Source of the DNA: Candidatus Obscuribacterales bacterium
GTDB taxonomy: Bacteria > Cyanobacteriota > Vampirovibrionia > Obscuribacterales > Obscuribacteraceae
NCBI GenBank assembly: GCA_019637435.1
Contig: JAHBVO010000003.1
Coordinates: 1,116,001 to 1,180,000 of the forward strand
DNA: 64,000 nucleotides
Reading direction: 5' to 3'
The notes under the pieces: model-generated
Database searches by the model: none
What the model was told of the DNA's origin: nothing
What the model saw: the letters and a program-made list of their open reading frames with translations, nothing else
Shown here: piece by piece, positions 26,265-36,500 of the stretch
How the letters are laid out: every line of letters begins with the position of its first letter
Position numbering within the stretch: position 1 is the stretch's first letter
Position numbers and translations under genes: made by a program

Positions 26265-27281
26265 GTGAATCGAAGCTTTCTAATATTGGCCGGGTTTGGC
26301 GCGATCGCGCTCACTGTTTTACCCGCGAGTGCCGACAAGCCGTCTGGAAAATTTACGAGCTTTCCAGTAGCTAAAGCATCACCTCACGGCATCGTTTATC
26401 ATGGCGCCGGACCATTGAAGGGCATCTGGTTCACTAACTCTACGCTGGATTCCAAGTCCGGCGCGGTAGAATTTTCACATAAGAACGGAAAAACCGTTAC
26501 GCACGCAACACCAACCGCGGCGGCGAAGGCTGGTTCAATCAACTTCTTCCCAGGCAAGGACGATCTCTGGTTTACCGAGACTAGTGCTAATAAAATCGCA
26601 CGCATTGACGGATCTCGAAAGATCAAAGAATTCGCGATTCCGACTGCCGGTAGCAAACCGTTTGATATCCAGCATGGACCGAACGACTCGATGTGGTTTA
26701 CTGAATCTGGAGTTGGCAAGATCGGGAGAATCGACTCGAACGGCAAAATTACTGAGTTCAAAGTCGGAGCCGCGAATGACAAGCCAACCTCTCTCATGGA
26801 GCAATCGGGAGCAATATGGTTCACCGAAGTCGGGACCGGCCGCATCGGCCGTTTAACGACGTCCGGAGAAGTCAGCCACACTGCTACCGGAGCCGGGGTC
26901 CTCACCGGCGACATCACCAATAGCAGTGACGGCGCATTGTGGGCTCCGAAGAAGTCATCGGTGGTGCGCTTGAATACCGACGGCACCTTGAACGAATTTC
27001 CACTTCCCAACGTAGTGAATACCGGAGCGATATTTGGACATGGTGAGGGCGTTTACATCGGGGCTATAAAAAAGGACGGGCAGGGAGCGATTCTCTCGGT
27101 TAGTGCTACTGGTAAGGTGCAAGAATACGATCTTCCTCGCAAGAATTTGATGCCGGCAGCGATGGCCATAGATCCGGATGGTGGCTTCTTCATGACAGTG
27201 ACCAGTCATCCGTCTGGAGAGTCCGTTCCCGCAATCTGGAGATTGCAATTGGCATCGGAGAAATCAGCTTCGAGTCCTTAG
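26265..27281 (+). CDS. Vgb-like (streptogramin lyase-type) beta-propeller protein, exported
   Basis: A 338-residue protein from GTG 26265 (GAGGAG 7 nt upstream), with a signal peptide ending at PASADKP. It consists of beta-propeller blades of the virginiamycin B lyase type with recurring DLWFTETSANKIARID, SMWFTESGVGKIGRID and AIWFTEVGTGRIGRL. In Vgb enzymes such repeats hold catalytic His and Glu residues; these were not identified with confidence here, so a generic propeller role is safer. The gene stands alone between the PepSY gene (divergent) and a convergent gene. Confidence 0.8.
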   Translation: MNRSFLILAGFGAIALTVLPASADKPSGKFTSFPVAKASPHGIVYHGAGPLKGIWFTNSTLDSKSGAVEFSHKNGKTVTHATPTAAAKAGSINFFPGKDDLWFTETSANKIARIDGSRKIKEFAIPTAGSKPFDIQHGPNDSMWFTESGVGKIGRIDSNGKITEFKVGAANDKPTSLMEQSGAIWFTEVGTGRIGRLTTSGEVSHTATGAGVLTGDITNSSDGALWAPKKSSVVRLNTDGTLNEFPLPNVVNTGAIFGHGEGVYIGAIKKDGQGAILSVSATGKVQEYDLPRKNLMPAAMAIDPDGGFFMTVTSHPSGESVPAIWRLQLASEKSASSP

Positions 27282-27324
27282 GCACCATTTTTGGTGTCAG
27301 TAAAAATTTGGTTCGTAATCAGTT
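27282..27324. terminator. short convergent intergenic hairpin
   Basis: GGCACC ATTTTT GGTGTC can form a small stem with one G-U pair, near 27281-27298, between two convergent genes. It is a weak terminator candidate; no long U-run follows on the plus strand. Confidence 0.3.
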
Positions 27325-29871
27325 TCAATTACGATATGACATATGTGGTGTCACGCGGTCTGGTGTCGCTGGTGGTGACGTCCCTGAGTCGTCAACCGCC
27401 CGGAGAAGCTCATCGAAACCCACATTGCAACTTCGCATCACTGCCCGTAAATCGATAAGCATGGTCAGGCGATTGTTTATCAAATTGATGGTTTCGGACC
27501 AGCGATGATGCGCCTTCCCTTCCGCCGAAAGTTTTTGAACAGTTGACTCTTTGTTCAGGTTGACATTCAAAACCTTTGACTCTTTCCAGTACTTTATCAA
27601 AACCTCTCGTCTCGACAGATTTACCGTCGAATCGGGTTCTGCTGTATTGAGAAATCGAGTCGTAATTGGAGTCAAACTGACTTGATCGGAATTTTTTCCG
27701 AACGCAGAGACCAGAGCATTCGGATTGGCTTTGCCGGGGCGCCAGCCGCCATGCTGTTCTACAAGCGTAACTGCGCCAAGCCCGACGCCGATTGCTGAAG
27801 TGATGATGGCAAGGTAGTTTGTTGCCAAAACATTTTCCGGTCTACCGGTTAATCCAAGTGAAGTAGCAACTTGACCGAGAACGCCACCCTGAAGGAAGTT
27901 AACGTTGTTCGTGAATTGGATGACTTTGTCTCTCCGTCTTTCCATGCGGTCCAGAACTTTGAACTCAACGTCGATTTCATGTCCGACAAGATCAGCGTCG
28001 GTGATCATCGACAGGAAGCCCTCATAGACTTGTCTTGTGATTAGCAGCTTGGCATTCTCGTCGGAGTTCTCTCTAGCGGCTGTGACCCCGTGAACTCCGA
28101 GCAGAGTCGCTGCTGCGGTTGCAGAGTGACTGAGCTTTGAATCGGCGTTTGGAGAACTTGTGGCAGTGGTGACCGGCCAGACTTTCTGCAATAGATCGAG
28201 CACTTCAGCATCAAACTCATTGTACTGCTGGCGTAGCGAACTCAAAAGAGCAATTCGATTGAGGACCAGTTTAATCGAATCTCGCTTGCAGGATGGCATG
28301 CCTCCCAGCTGTTCGAGGACGCGCCGATCCTTTAAGTTCATGGTGACGACAGAGTTTTTCGTCCAGGACTCGATTAAGCATTGGCGCCTGGTCTTTCCGT
28401 CCGTTCTGGAGGGCGAGGATGAGCTCAGATATGCGTAAGTGAGGGGAGAAAAACCTTTCTCGGCGGCAGGTCTCAGATTGAAAAAATCTGCCAGGGAGTT
28501 TGGTCCGGACTCATTTTTGCGCGTTCCACCTTTCAGTGCGAAAAACGAAAGACCGGTCAAACCAAGACCGATTCCGCCTGAAACGAGCAGAACTATACTG
28601 GCCTGGTTTATTTTGTGTTTCAAAAACAAACCGCTAGCTATCGATCCAAAAGTACCGCCCTGCACGAAGTTGACTTCGTACAGCTTTTGCATAAAATCTC
28701 CCTGTTTGGCCGTCAAATCGGCCAGGACGGTGTCGACCTGGTAGTTGATCTCTTTCTGGCATCGGTCGCCGGCGACAGCCATATCCAGTCCGCCCGCGAC
28801 CAATGTCTCGAGGAGTGTGATTTGCAAATCCCGCTTTTCTTCACTGTCACCGCCCGCGGTATTGAGCGAATTCAGATCTGCAACGACCTCTTCCAGGTGA
28901 AGAAGACGCACTGCATCGTCGGCACCGCCTCCAAGCGCGGTCGTGGAGAGCCGAGTATTTGATTTCGAATAATCGGCAAAGTCACCTCCCCTTACCTGAT
29001 TCAGCAGTGCGAGAAGGTCCGAGTTAAAGCCTTCGATCGAAGTGTAGAGTGACCAGAGTAACACCAGGCGATTGTTGAGATAGTTCTGGCTCCTGGCTTT
29101 ACCATCGGCGATGCCAAGCAGCGTCTCCCTTTTCGCCATGTCCGCTTTGTAGTTCTGTTTCCAGGCATCATTCAGAATTTCTTTGCGCGTTCTGGTTTCG
29201 CCGGGGGCGGGTGTGTTTAAATACCGCACTATGAGTGGTGGCAAGTTGGACCCATCAACGGGTTTGCCATTCACGTAAGGGGACATAAATGCAGGCGGGG
29301 AAAGGTGATGCGCTTTTGCTCGTTTGTTGTAGATAATGCCAAGTATGGGCAGAGACGTTCCGACTCCTGCACTGACGAGCCCTAAGGTAGATTCCCAGAC
29401 AAATTTTTCGTTGATGTCGCAGACGCCGCCGAGCACTCCAAGAACGCCAAACTGAGTGAAGTTGGCAATGTTGAAAAGTTGATTTACCGTGTTTTCCTTG
29501 CGCTGCTCTCGCATGATGGCGTCATAGGCATACGCAATTTCGAATTCCAGGCGGCTTTCTGCGACCTGATTCTGTAGATCAGCTTCGAAAACTTTTCGCA
29601 GTACAAGGGCTCTGTAGTCGTTGAGTTTGTGCCGGTCGACGGCGACGCCCGTTCCGCCTCTCCGCATCGAAATAATTTGCTCTGCTTCCTGTCGAATACC
29701 GAGGATGTCGGCAGCCTGAGCTGCATTCGGAGTTAGCGCATTCTGCGAAACATCCGCTAATGCCGCAGAAGTTATGTACCAGGGCTGAATAGCAATGCTT
29801 GTGAGAACGCAAAGTGCTTTGCGAGCAAGTCGGGAGGCGGGCTGTTGGAATACGTCAAACACCTTCTTCAT
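27325..29871 (-). CDS. exported/membrane protein with three ~260-aa repeats (paralog A)
   Basis: An 848-residue protein of unrecognised family. An N-terminal signal/TM segment is followed by three related units, roughly 50-310, 315-575 and 590-835. Each holds a helical start (for example AADILGIRQEAEQI), a motif like NIANFTQFGVLG / EVNFVQGGTFGS / NNVNFLQGGVLGQ, a hydrophobic hairpin, a spacer with RYLN/RFLN, RR..L...W, then NRLVLLWSL-like and NRLTMLIDL-like helices near the end. The hydrophobic stretch in each unit (IVLLVSGGIGLGLTG) may be membrane-inserting. A paralog (30051-32534) lies divergently, 179 bp away. Function unknown. Confidence 0.8.
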   Translation of the reverse strand: MKKVFDVFQQPASRLARKALCVLTSIAIQPWYITSAALADVSQNALTPNAAQAADILGIRQEAEQIISMRRGGTGVAVDRHKLNDYRALVLRKVFEADLQNQVAESRLEFEIAYAYDAIMREQRKENTVNQLFNIANFTQFGVLGVLGGVCDINEKFVWESTLGLVSAGVGTSLPILGIIYNKRAKAHHLSPPAFMSPYVNGKPVDGSNLPPLIVRYLNTPAPGETRTRKEILNDAWKQNYKADMAKRETLLGIADGKARSQNYLNNRLVLLWSLYTSIEGFNSDLLALLNQVRGGDFADYSKSNTRLSTTALGGGADDAVRLLHLEEVVADLNSLNTAGGDSEEKRDLQITLLETLVAGGLDMAVAGDRCQKEINYQVDTVLADLTAKQGDFMQKLYEVNFVQGGTFGSIASGLFLKHKINQASIVLLVSGGIGLGLTGLSFFALKGGTRKNESGPNSLADFFNLRPAAEKGFSPLTYAYLSSSSPSRTDGKTRRQCLIESWTKNSVVTMNLKDRRVLEQLGGMPSCKRDSIKLVLNRIALLSSLRQQYNEFDAEVLDLLQKVWPVTTATSSPNADSKLSHSATAAATLLGVHGVTAARENSDENAKLLITRQVYEGFLSMITDADLVGHEIDVEFKVLDRMERRRDKVIQFTNNVNFLQGGVLGQVATSLGLTGRPENVLATNYLAIITSAIGVGLGAVTLVEQHGGWRPGKANPNALVSAFGKNSDQVSLTPITTRFLNTAEPDSTVNLSRREVLIKYWKESKVLNVNLNKESTVQKLSAEGKAHHRWSETINLINNRLTMLIDLRAVMRSCNVGFDELLRAVDDSGTSPPATPDRVTPHMSYRN

Positions 29872-30050
29872 CCCGGCTGTGCTGAGCAGATTCTAGAATC
29901 TTCAATTGAATCATCTTGACTGGTTAATATGAGCGGTTTCAGCCTTGTCGAATTTGAGGTTTGTAAATTTAATAACATTGGTCGATTATTTCGCTAATCG
30001 CGCCGTTAACTTAAGGGAGCGCTTTTGCCAAGAGCATAAACTTGAGGTCT
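29872..30050. promoter_or_regulatory. divergent promoter region between the triple-repeat paralogs
   Basis: A 179-bp gap between the starts of the two paralogous genes. It should hold both promoters and could allow coordinate control. No clear palindrome was seen. Confidence 0.4.
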
Positions 30051-32534
30051 ATGTTTCCATTGGCGCGCTCCAACTACCGCTTAGAGTCAACGAATCCGAA
30101 AACGAGAGTTTTCGGTTCAGCACGCCTCGTCGCCGCGATGCTTGGATGCTTATTGGTCTGGCAATCCTTATTGCCCCTGGCTGTTCTGGCCGCGATGGAA
30201 GCGCGTGATTCTTCCGGGTTGAGGGGGCTGCATGATCTTTCCGGCGCGACGAACGCTCGTGACCTTTCCAGAGCAAATGAAGCGGCTGAAATTCTTGGAG
30301 TGCGCAAGAATGTCGATCGCATTCTTGCTTTGCAAGCAGCTGGTGGAGGACCCAGTGAAGAGTTGCTCTGGAACAAAGCAATTGTTCTGAAGCAAATTTT
30401 GTTGGGTTACCTGGAAGTTCGTCAAACTTCCGACCTGCTCGATGAATCAATCGACGAAACGTACGATGCAATCGATAAGCACGTGCGGCGAGTCAACCGT
30501 CGCGTCAACCTTACGAACACTGTCAACTTCACCACATTCGGTGTCCTCTTCAATATCGCTGCTGTCGATCGCCTTGAGAACTCATTCAAGGGATCGAACG
30601 AGCTTACGTTTATCAGTGCCTCTCTGACTGCCGGTTTGGGTGCATTGGCCGTGGGTCTTTCTTACACGGGAGCCGCAGTCGATCGAGGTCGCCCCAATCC
30701 GCTCGGGAACATATTTGGACTGGATAACGTATCGGTTCCCTTGCCGGAGCTGGTTGCTAGATACATAGATGGAACTCCGAAGGACAGCACGCAGTCTCGC
30801 AAAGCCGCAATGCTTGCGCTGTGGAAAACCAAATTCGGTGTGAATGAATCGACCGAGTCGCGAAAAATACTTGCGGCGGAATCGACCAGGCGTCATTATG
30901 CAACGTTAAAGCTGCTCAATCAGCGTCTCGCGCTTTTGTTTTCCCTTAACGCTCTTGCGGAGCAATTCGATTCTGAGTTGCTCGCTCTTTTGCGGGTTAT
31001 CGAAACAACTTCGGTGCCGATAGCTACATCGACAGCCTCGAGTGACGCGACTCTCACTGGTTCCATTGGTGCATCCGGCGCGGAAGCCGCAAAGTTGCTT
31101 AAGGTCGAGCAGTGCACAGCAGATATCATAAACGCGAACAAAGCCGGGGTGCGAAACGGCGATGATTTGCAGATACTAGCCCGAGACCTCTATGTGCTTG
31201 AGAAAATTCTTGGTGCCGCTTTGGAAATTCGTCAGGTCGTGGATCGTATCGATCAGGAAAAGCACTATCAGTTCGACATCCTGCTGCCGCAGCTGACGCG
31301 CGTTCGTGACCGAGTGAACTTGCTTACCAACACGGCTACATTTACCGAGATTGGCGTTTTGAAAAACATCGCCGGCGGCGCCTTCGCTCGCGGAAGAAAT
31401 CAGGCTGGTACTGAGACTATTCTTACTATGGACGCGATCGCTGTTTTGCTTTCGACGGCTAACCTTGCGTATCTGAAGCTGTATCGCCACAAACAGGACT
31501 CTCAAGTCAACGCGCTGGCAAATGTTTATAAACTCGATACGCCGAGTGAATATCACTTCACTTCATTGATTTCGTCGTATCTGGAAGGTGTCTCTCCGGA
31601 TTCTTCGAATGGCGTTAATAGAAAACAGCAGCTGTTGGATCATTGGAAACAGACAGGCGTTTTGTCGAATAAAGAGCGAACCAAGGAAGCGCTCGCGTCC
31701 ATGCCGTCCATGCATGACAAGCGAGTCGAGACTATCGAATTGGTCAACAAGCGCATTCGCATGCTATTCGATTTGAAAGGAACAGTTGAAACTCTGGATT
31801 CAGGGCTTTTGCAGTTGCTTACCGCTATAATTCTGCCAGCACCTTCGACTTCTGCCGGAAACAGAGTTGATGGGCAGTTGGCGCTGATAAAAACAACCAT
31901 GCAAAATGCCCTGGAAATCCGCAGCTCGTGCGACCAAATCGACAATCAACTTTCGCACGAGTACACCGCGAAAGAAGCAATCCTTGCGGCGCGAAGCCGC
32001 GGCATTCAGTACAACAACATTCTCAATTTCACGCAGTCAGGCACGCTCGGAGTTGTGGCTTGCGGTTTGGCTTTAAACAATCGTGAGAATCAAGCCAACA
32101 CTTTAGACCTCATCTCCGGCTCTGCGGTTCTACTCCTGTCGACGGCTGCACTGCTGCAGCAGCGGATGGGTAGCCGACCCACAAAGCCGGAGTTGAACAT
32201 GCTTTCTCAGGTACTGGTTCCTGGTACAACTCCTGAGGAGGACATTCCGCCATCCGTTTTGCAATTCTTGAATTCACCGGTGGCGCCAAACGGTTTAACA
32301 AGAAGGGAAGCGTTGATCGAACGATGGAAACGTTCCGGAGTAATCACCACCAACTTGAAGAGTGCGCGCAATCTGAGCAAGTTGGCTGCCTGCGATGAGA
32401 CCAGCAGGAAGGAAAGTGTTCAACTTATCACCGATCGGATTGTGATGTTGCATGACGTGCAAACGACTATCGAATCTATGGATAAGCAGTTGGTGACAGC
32501 ACTTAAAGAGGCACCAGTTTCCATGGAAAATTGA
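30051..32534 (+). CDS. exported/membrane protein with three ~260-aa repeats (paralog B)
   Basis: An 827-residue protein from ATG 30051; the TTG at 30042 is in frame but less likely. The N-terminal hydrophobic segment (VAAMLGCLLVWQSLLPLAVL) is a signal or anchor. Three units match those of paralog A: first AAEILGVRKNVDRIL with NTVNFTTFGVL, second AAKLLKVEQCTAD with NTATFTEIGVLKN, third ALEIRSSCDQID with NILNFTQSGTLGV. All carry the later RR/RK..L..WK and NKRIRMLFDLK-like segments. The three units differ enough to be old duplications. It is followed 48 bp later by the ABM-domain gene and then XDH, suggesting one transcript. Confidence 0.8.
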   Translation: MFPLARSNYRLESTNPKTRVFGSARLVAAMLGCLLVWQSLLPLAVLAAMEARDSSGLRGLHDLSGATNARDLSRANEAAEILGVRKNVDRILALQAAGGGPSEELLWNKAIVLKQILLGYLEVRQTSDLLDESIDETYDAIDKHVRRVNRRVNLTNTVNFTTFGVLFNIAAVDRLENSFKGSNELTFISASLTAGLGALAVGLSYTGAAVDRGRPNPLGNIFGLDNVSVPLPELVARYIDGTPKDSTQSRKAAMLALWKTKFGVNESTESRKILAAESTRRHYATLKLLNQRLALLFSLNALAEQFDSELLALLRVIETTSVPIATSTASSDATLTGSIGASGAEAAKLLKVEQCTADIINANKAGVRNGDDLQILARDLYVLEKILGAALEIRQVVDRIDQEKHYQFDILLPQLTRVRDRVNLLTNTATFTEIGVLKNIAGGAFARGRNQAGTETILTMDAIAVLLSTANLAYLKLYRHKQDSQVNALANVYKLDTPSEYHFTSLISSYLEGVSPDSSNGVNRKQQLLDHWKQTGVLSNKERTKEALASMPSMHDKRVETIELVNKRIRMLFDLKGTVETLDSGLLQLLTAIILPAPSTSAGNRVDGQLALIKTTMQNALEIRSSCDQIDNQLSHEYTAKEAILAARSRGIQYNNILNFTQSGTLGVVACGLALNNRENQANTLDLISGSAVLLLSTAALLQQRMGSRPTKPELNMLSQVLVPGTTPEEDIPPSVLQFLNSPVAPNGLTRREALIERWKRSGVITTNLKSARNLSKLAACDETSRKESVQLITDRIVMLHDVQTTIESMDKQLVTALKEAPVSMEN

Positions 32535-32582
32535 TAAACCTGTGACTCGTTTTGTCGCTCCGAATGTTTTCTTCTAATCAAT

Positions 32583-33551
32583 ATGACTCAAAATTCAACA
32601 CGTTCAACACCACCACCACCAGCCGAAACCGTTCACCTGACAAAGTTGTCGGTAAACGGCGGAGATGTCGGCGAGCATGTTAACTGGCTCGCGCGTCTGA
32701 TGATGGTTGGCGTGGGGAGCGGAACCGTTTTGTCCGCGGAAATCATTCCGTCTAGCTCGCCCGATGAGAACGTCTGGACGCTTGTGCAGCGGTTTCACGA
32801 GCAGCAATTGATTGCTGAATGGCAAGCGAATTCGGATCGTTTGAAACTGTTGGAGGAAGTGGCGCAGAAAATTGAACGCAACGAGATCGCCTTGACTGAT
32901 GAAGTGAGTTCAACTTATGGCACCGTGGGTAGTGTCGCGGTTGCGATTGTTACTCAAGTGAAATCAGGTTTGGAAGCAACATATCTCGAGTTCGAGAAAC
33001 AGTTTCAGTCGGCTCAAGCGAAGCAGCGAGGATATCGCGGTGTCTATCTGCAACCGCCGACCAAGAAGACTCCAGGCATTTGGACGACGTTGATTCGGTT
33101 CGACTCACCGGATGCCCTGGACGAATGGTTTGTGTCCGAGGAGCGGAAGAAGCTGCTCGCGCTTTCCGATCCGGTAGTGAGTTCCACCGACTACCAGACG
33201 GTGAATGGATCGTTTCCGGGCTGGTTTCCCGCGCAAGAAACCGGCGGGAAAGGACCGCCCAATTGGAAAACAGCTATGCTGATTCTTCTTGGTTTGTATC
33301 CTATCGTGATGCTCGAGATTCGTTTTCTTAACCCGGCGTTGCACGATTTGAATTCGGCAATTGCCAACTTCATCGGTAACAGCATAAGCGTGGCATTGAC
33401 GACATGGCTTACCATGCCGCTTGCCATCAAGGTCTTCACGCCGTGGCTGTTTCCCAAAAAAGACACGCCTGCCTGGGTGGGTCCAGCCGGCTTTGCTCTG
33501 ATCATTGTGATTTTCGCGTTGGAAATAGCGCTTTTATGGAGGTTGCTCTAA
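32583..33551 (+). CDS. two-domain ABM (antibiotic biosynthesis monooxygenase-like) membrane protein
   Basis: A 322-residue protein. Residues ~15-105 and ~115-205 are two ABM-type ferredoxin-like folds (ENVWTLVQRFHEQQLIAEW; GIWTTLIRFDSPDALDEWF). Residues ~225-322 contain three hydrophobic helices (AMLILLGLYPIVMLEI, SISVALTTWLTMPLAI, FALIIVIFALEIALLW). ABM proteins are small dimeric oxygenases or heme-handling proteins; a fused tandem ABM-plus-membrane architecture is known for uncharacterised bacterial proteins. It lies 48 bp after the triple-repeat gene. The stop TAA overlaps the XDH ATG by one base with GGAGG inside its end, so the two are translationally coupled. Confidence 0.8.
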   Translation: MTQNSTRSTPPPPAETVHLTKLSVNGGDVGEHVNWLARLMMVGVGSGTVLSAEIIPSSSPDENVWTLVQRFHEQQLIAEWQANSDRLKLLEEVAQKIERNEIALTDEVSSTYGTVGSVAVAIVTQVKSGLEATYLEFEKQFQSAQAKQRGYRGVYLQPPTKKTPGIWTTLIRFDSPDALDEWFVSEERKKLLALSDPVVSSTDYQTVNGSFPGWFPAQETGGKGPPNWKTAMLILLGLYPIVMLEIRFLNPALHDLNSAIANFIGNSISVALTTWLTMPLAIKVFTPWLFPKKDTPAWVGPAGFALIIVIFALEIALLWRLL

Positions 33552-36500
33552 TGTCCGAATCAACAATCAATGCGGAGGAGCGCTGCCACGACGAGGAAGT
33601 TGCCTATTCCGACCAGCTGGTTTTCTGGTTGAATGGAACTCGCGTGCAGGTCAGCAATCCGGACCCGTCGGTGATGCTCACTGAATATTTGCGTAAGGCA
33701 GGATATACGGGGACGAAAGTTGTTTGCGAGCAAGGTGGTTGTGGTGCCTGCACCGTGATGGTCTCGCACAAAAATCCGGTCGACGGGTCGCCTGTACATC
33801 GCCCGGTGAACGCTTGTTTGAAACCGCTTTGCTCTGTCGATGGCACTGTCGTCACGACAACTGAGGGGATTGGAAACGTTCACGATGGGCTCGATCCGAC
33901 GCAGTACTGTATCGCTAAATTCAACGGCAGTCAGTGCGGTTTTTGCACGCCTGGATTCGTGATGAATACGCATGCGCTTTTGCAGAAAAATCCGGAAGCG
34001 ACGCAACAGGATATTGAAGATAGTTTCGGTGGCAATCTGTGTCGTTGTACCGGCTATCGTCCAATCCTGCACGGCATGCGCACTCTCGCCAGTGATTACG
34101 ATCAGTCCTGCGACCAATCGCAGAATTGTTTGGTCGACCCTTCCTTTAAAGTCCATTGCAAACCGGAGCTAACACAAGTAAATCTCGATGAACTACCGTC
34201 GCACGAATTGCCCGTGCGGGAGTTGCATTTTACGGGATTCGGCGCAGAGTGGTTTCGTCCATCGAGTTTGAAGCAGGTGCAAACGCTGAAGAAAAAATTC
34301 AGCAAAGAGTATGGCAAAGCGAACGTTAAACTGGTCGTAGGCAACACTGCTTCTGGGATCTACCAAGATGAGAAACCCCGGATCTTCATCGATTTGACTT
34401 CTGTGCGTGAATTGGCTGAAATTCACGAGGCAAAAGATGGAATTTTCGTGGGAGCGAATGTTCCGATTCAAGAGTTACTTGATTTCATCGGGCCGGTTAT
34501 CGATAAACGAAGTTCTGAGGAGACAAAAGGGCTGCAAGAGTTGAAACGTCATGGGGCGTTTGTAGCTGGATTGCAGGTGCGAAGCGCAGGCAGCATCGCC
34601 GGCAACATTTTCATGACACGCGATCACGCCGAACATGGCGGACCGTTTCCATCGGACATCTTCACCGTATTCGGTGCTCTTGGTACATCGTTGACCATTG
34701 CATCTTCGGAGTTTGATGGTGGTTCCAAGACGTGGCTTTTGACCGATATGCCGGCAGTTTCCTCATTGCCGGACGATGCTGTGATTTTGTCTTTCCACAT
34801 TCCATTCACTCGTGAACGCGAGTACGTTCAAACATATAGAATCGCGCGGCGAGTCCAGATGGCCCACCCGGTCGTGAATGCGGGGCTGCGCGTCCGTCTG
34901 GATGAGAAAAACACAGTGCTGCCCGGGGAAATTTGCATCGTATTTGGTGGCTTGGCGTCTATCAACTGCCGCATGCCGAAGACAGAGAAATTTCTTGAAG
35001 GCAAGGTCTGGAGCAACGACACTCTCAAGTCCGCGGTTGAAACACTTTGCGCCGAGGTTGAAGAAATCACGATACCGATGGACGAGGAAGGTTTCACAAA
35101 CGAGTACCGGATGCAATTGGCGCTCAACTTTTTCTACAAATTCTTCTTGCATGTCGCAATGACTGTGGACCCGTCGATGGTATCACCGGAAAATCAATCC
35201 GGGGCATTCCACGACGAGCGCCCGCTGTCGCAGGGGACGCAAGAGTACCAGGAGTATCCGGAACTTTATCCGCTCACCAAGCCAATCGTTAAGCGAGCGG
35301 CATTCGTTCAAGCATCCGGCGAAATCAAATACAGTTTGGACATGACTCTGCCGGTTGGTGGCTTACATGGTGCCATGGTGAAGAGTGGTCGTGCTCATGC
35401 GAAATTTTCGTTCACAAAGAACGTTCCCGGACTCGATGCGCTAAAGGAGCTGCTGGCAAAACAGTTTCCCGGGTTCAAAGATCTGGTTACTTGCGAGGAT
35501 GTGCCCGAAGGTGGGGAACGTTACATTGGCTTGAACAACGATGATCCGATTTTTTCGGACGGGGTCGTCACTTCTGTTGGTGCGCCTATCGGGATGGTTC
35601 TCGCTGAAAGTATTGAGATTGCGCGTGAAGCGAGTCGGTTTATCGAAAAGGAATGTATTCAGTACGAGGACCTTCCTGCTGTAATTACGCTTGAGGACGC
35701 GATAAAGCAAAATACGGCGATGCCGATGGTTCGTACAGCCAAAGATTTGGATGAGGACATTCAGCAGCGAATCCCGACCATCACTCGCGATGGCAGCAAC
35801 ATGGAATGGTTGGAGAATCCGAAGGAGGCGATGCCGGGAACTGAAGTTGTTCACGGCACTTTCCGCACGTCGTCCCAGGCGCATTTCTATCTGGAAAATA
35901 TGTGTGCGCTGGCTGTTCCTGGACCATACGATCAAACTACTGTTTACTGCTCGACGCAAAATCCGAATGGAACGCAAGCTGCAATTGCGCGGGCATTGGG
36001 TGTGAAGAACAATCAGATCTCTGTTGTCATCGAGCAAGTTGGTGGCGGATTTGGTGGCAAGCAGCACCGCGCGAATATCGTCGGCGCGCAAGCCGCCGTG
36101 GCAGCGCGCAAGGTGAAGAAGGGCGTGCGGCTCATGTACGACCGCTCGACCGATATGCAGGCAGTTGGAAAACGGCATCCGTACGCCGGCGAGTATCACG
36201 TCGCTTACACGCGCGATGGCATCATAAAAGGAATGCGTATCGATCTGAATTCGGACGGCGGAGATACATATGATTGTACATTTGCTGTAATGGATTCGAG
36301 CTTGCTGAACGCCGATCAGGCTTACATGATTGAAACCTTGCAAGCCAACGGGACCGCTTATCGAACCAACAAGGCTAGCAATACCGCGTTCCGTTCCTTC
36401 GGTGTCGTGCAGGCCTGGGCGATTACTGAAAACGCAATCGAGCACGTTGCCTGGAAATTGTCGCAGGACCTCGGACGTAAGGTTACTGCCGAAGAGATTC

